NCBI RefSeq assembly: GCF_905220415.1
Contig: NC_059568.1
Coordinates: 11,904,001 to 11,968,000 of the forward strand
Direction: 5' to 3'
Origin: Colias croceus
Taxonomy: Eukaryota; Arthropoda; Insecta; Lepidoptera; Pieridae
Length of the DNA: 64,000 bases
The translations under genes and the position numbers were made by a program. Within the stretch, counting starts at the first letter, position 1. Each line of letters opens with the position of its first letter. This document shows, piece after piece, positions 62,702 through 64,000 of this stretch. The notes under the pieces were generated by a model. The model did no database searches and was not told the origin of the DNA. It worked only from the letters and a program-made list of their open reading frames with translations.

Positions 62702-62929
62702 ATGGAGTTTTGGGAAACTTTGTAATTGGATTGCATCAGTGATGAATTTGCTCCCCAGGCCATTTTCCAGGCTGCGGTTGAATTTGTAGCCACTGATACA
62801 CATGTATCGGATATGCAATTAAAGCTAAAACTGATTGAATTTGCTCAAAAAATATATCCAGATCGTCGTAAACCGATAAAACATTTTGATGATTATTTAA
62901 CGAAAACGTGGTTATATTTTCGTTTTTAG
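62702..62929 (+). pseudogene. Short ORF with an in-frame stop, unknown
   Basis: ATG 62702 opens MEFWETL and then meets TAA at 62723. The same frame continues open for 67 codons to 62929 with ordinary-looking protein (FAPQAIFQAAVEF, KLIEFAQKIYPDRRKPIKHF). A TATA-like tataaaaagg lies at 62561-62570. Either it is a decayed gene or transposon remnant, or the second part is an exon (possible acceptor ttgcatcag at 62739). The family is not recognised. Confidence 0.4.
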
Positions 62930-63467
62930 TTAAGTAAACTAATTATGCTGCTCGACTCAACTTTTGAAAGTTCTGGGAAACATATTATCGAGCATTTTAA
63001 TTTCATCCACGTGCCAACTAGGTGATATCTAATTACGATTTCCCGAATATAATTCTAATCGTGTATTTGTGAGCGGATCATGTATGCAATTAAACAGTGC
63101 GTTCCATTCACATAGGTACATGAGTGGGTTTAATTCCCATTGGAGACAGAAAATTGCTCTGTACACTAGGAGGCAGACAGTTGATCACCTATTCAACTGA
63201 AAGCAAAAATCAATGTCGCAAAACGTATCCGTGTATGCGTTCTCATGTGTGAAAAAGATTATTCCAAGGACTGAAATGTAAAAAATAGATGCAAATAAAT
63301 TGTAGGAATATGAGAGAAATACTTGCACGAACACATTGTGATATCTATCTTAGCATGCATATTTACAATAAGAAAGCTCTATCGAAGGCCACTATTGGGG
63401 GCAATTAAGGTGAGATTTGATTGTAAAATAAGTGAATATTCGACAAACACGAGTATCGTTACGGCAG
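62930..63467. other. Intergenic, possible SINE remnant
   Basis: 63140-63250 (gggtttaattcccattggag ... acagttgatcacctattcaa) looks like a worn copy of a tRNA-derived SINE body. Nothing else is supported. Confidence 0.35.
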
Positions 63468-63620
63468 GTGATGCATCCGACTGTTCGTTTTGGCGAATCA
63501 GAGGCGGCAGGTGCGCGCGCAGGTGTCTCCGCGATCTCGGCTGATATCGATGTACAGGTTGATATTGATAACTGGTCGCCGCATGTAGCATACATACTAC
63601 ATAGTATGGAACTTGAATAA
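63468..63620 (+). CDS. Possible terminal exon, unknown
   Basis: After a possible acceptor (ttacggcag) the frame is open for 50 codons to TAA at 63618, with coding-like composition (VMHPTVRFGESEAAG, DIDNWSPHVAYILHS). It is GC-richer than its surroundings. No upstream partner was found, and it could equally be a retropseudogene or transposon fragment. Confidence 0.3.
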   Translation: MMHPTVRFGESEAAGARAGVSAISADIDVQVDIDNWSPHVAYILHSMELE

Positions 63621-64000
63621 ATCGTTAATACCTACATTTTTATAAGAGAACTGTGTACGCGCAGATTGGTTTAGGGCCAGCCGGCCGCGGCGGCGCAACT
63701 GGCTAGCGATTGTTTGATTTGTTTGCATTGCTTTCTTTAGATGCTTTTTCTATTTCAATGTTGGACTTATTGAAGAAATAAAGCATGGTATTTAAGGGTA
63801 ATTTGGGAATTAGAGTAGCTACAGATCTTTTTTAAATATTTCTTTCGATACTTAAATGATTTGAATAATAACGAACAGAACTTGTTTAAAACATTATTGA
63901 ATGTAAATGCTAATAAATTGTGTCGTTTTGTTTTCCATGATGCAATTACTGGACCGGATTTAACATCTGCTTCAAATACGATTGTGTGTTGTGACACAGG
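63621..64000. other. Right edge, no gene seen
   Basis: Contains a short GC-rich patch (ccagccggccgcggcggcgc, 63677-63696) and AT-rich flanks. A minus ORF at 63767-63997 runs to the window edge but is low in complexity. Confidence 0.4.

Overview
The window looks like nuclear DNA of a moth or butterfly. It is AT-rich with many TTAGGTACCTA-type runs, has short GT-AG introns with AT-rich interiors, and carries dispersed repeats ending in the 'cgcccgcggcttcgcccgc' tail that is common in lepidopteran genomes. It also holds a tRNA-derived SINE and errantivirus-, BEL/Pao- and Ty3/gypsy-class LTR retrotransposons. No species can be named from the sequence alone.

The one large host gene is on the + strand at 23213-60210 and encodes IFT122, the WD40/TPR core subunit of the IFT-A complex that drives retrograde intraflagellar transport in cilia. 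I could trace 23 exons with consistent phase, giving about 1180 residues. A further 69-nt phase-neutral candidate exon lies at 43676-43744. The introns are loaded with repeats: a BEL/Pao element (intron 11), a 237-bp-arm palindrome plus an 839-bp tandem duplication (intron 16), an antisense gypsy element (before exon 18), SINE-like repeats and MITEs. Two exons (14 and 20) have decayed partial copies in adjacent introns. The 3' UTR probably ends near 61420.

Left part: 1-7135 is mostly unremarkable AT-rich DNA with a (CT)n microsatellite and repeat fragments. 7136-8026 is a non-autonomous DNA transposon with 18-bp terminal inverted repeats and internal palindromes. 8098-13682 is an errantivirus-like LTR element with apparently identical 285-bp LTRs, an AGGT target duplication, gag, an internally deleted pol and a truncated env. 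14553-15246 (-) holds a possible small spliced gene of unknown function. 16704-17170 is a 12-bp minisatellite. 17226-22940 is intergenic with scattered repeats, and a small ORF diverges from IFT122 at 23163. Right part: 61430-64000 holds a short ORF interrupted by an in-frame stop (62702) and a possible terminal exon (63468-63620).

A recurring theme is that all three LTR elements have clean target-site duplications and identical or nearly identical LTRs, so they look young. Yet each has lost essential pol segments, in two cases with the reading frame kept open across the deletion. This suggests recent mobilisation of defective copies by enzymes supplied in trans, or deletion during reverse transcription. 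That reading is inference from one assembled copy of each.
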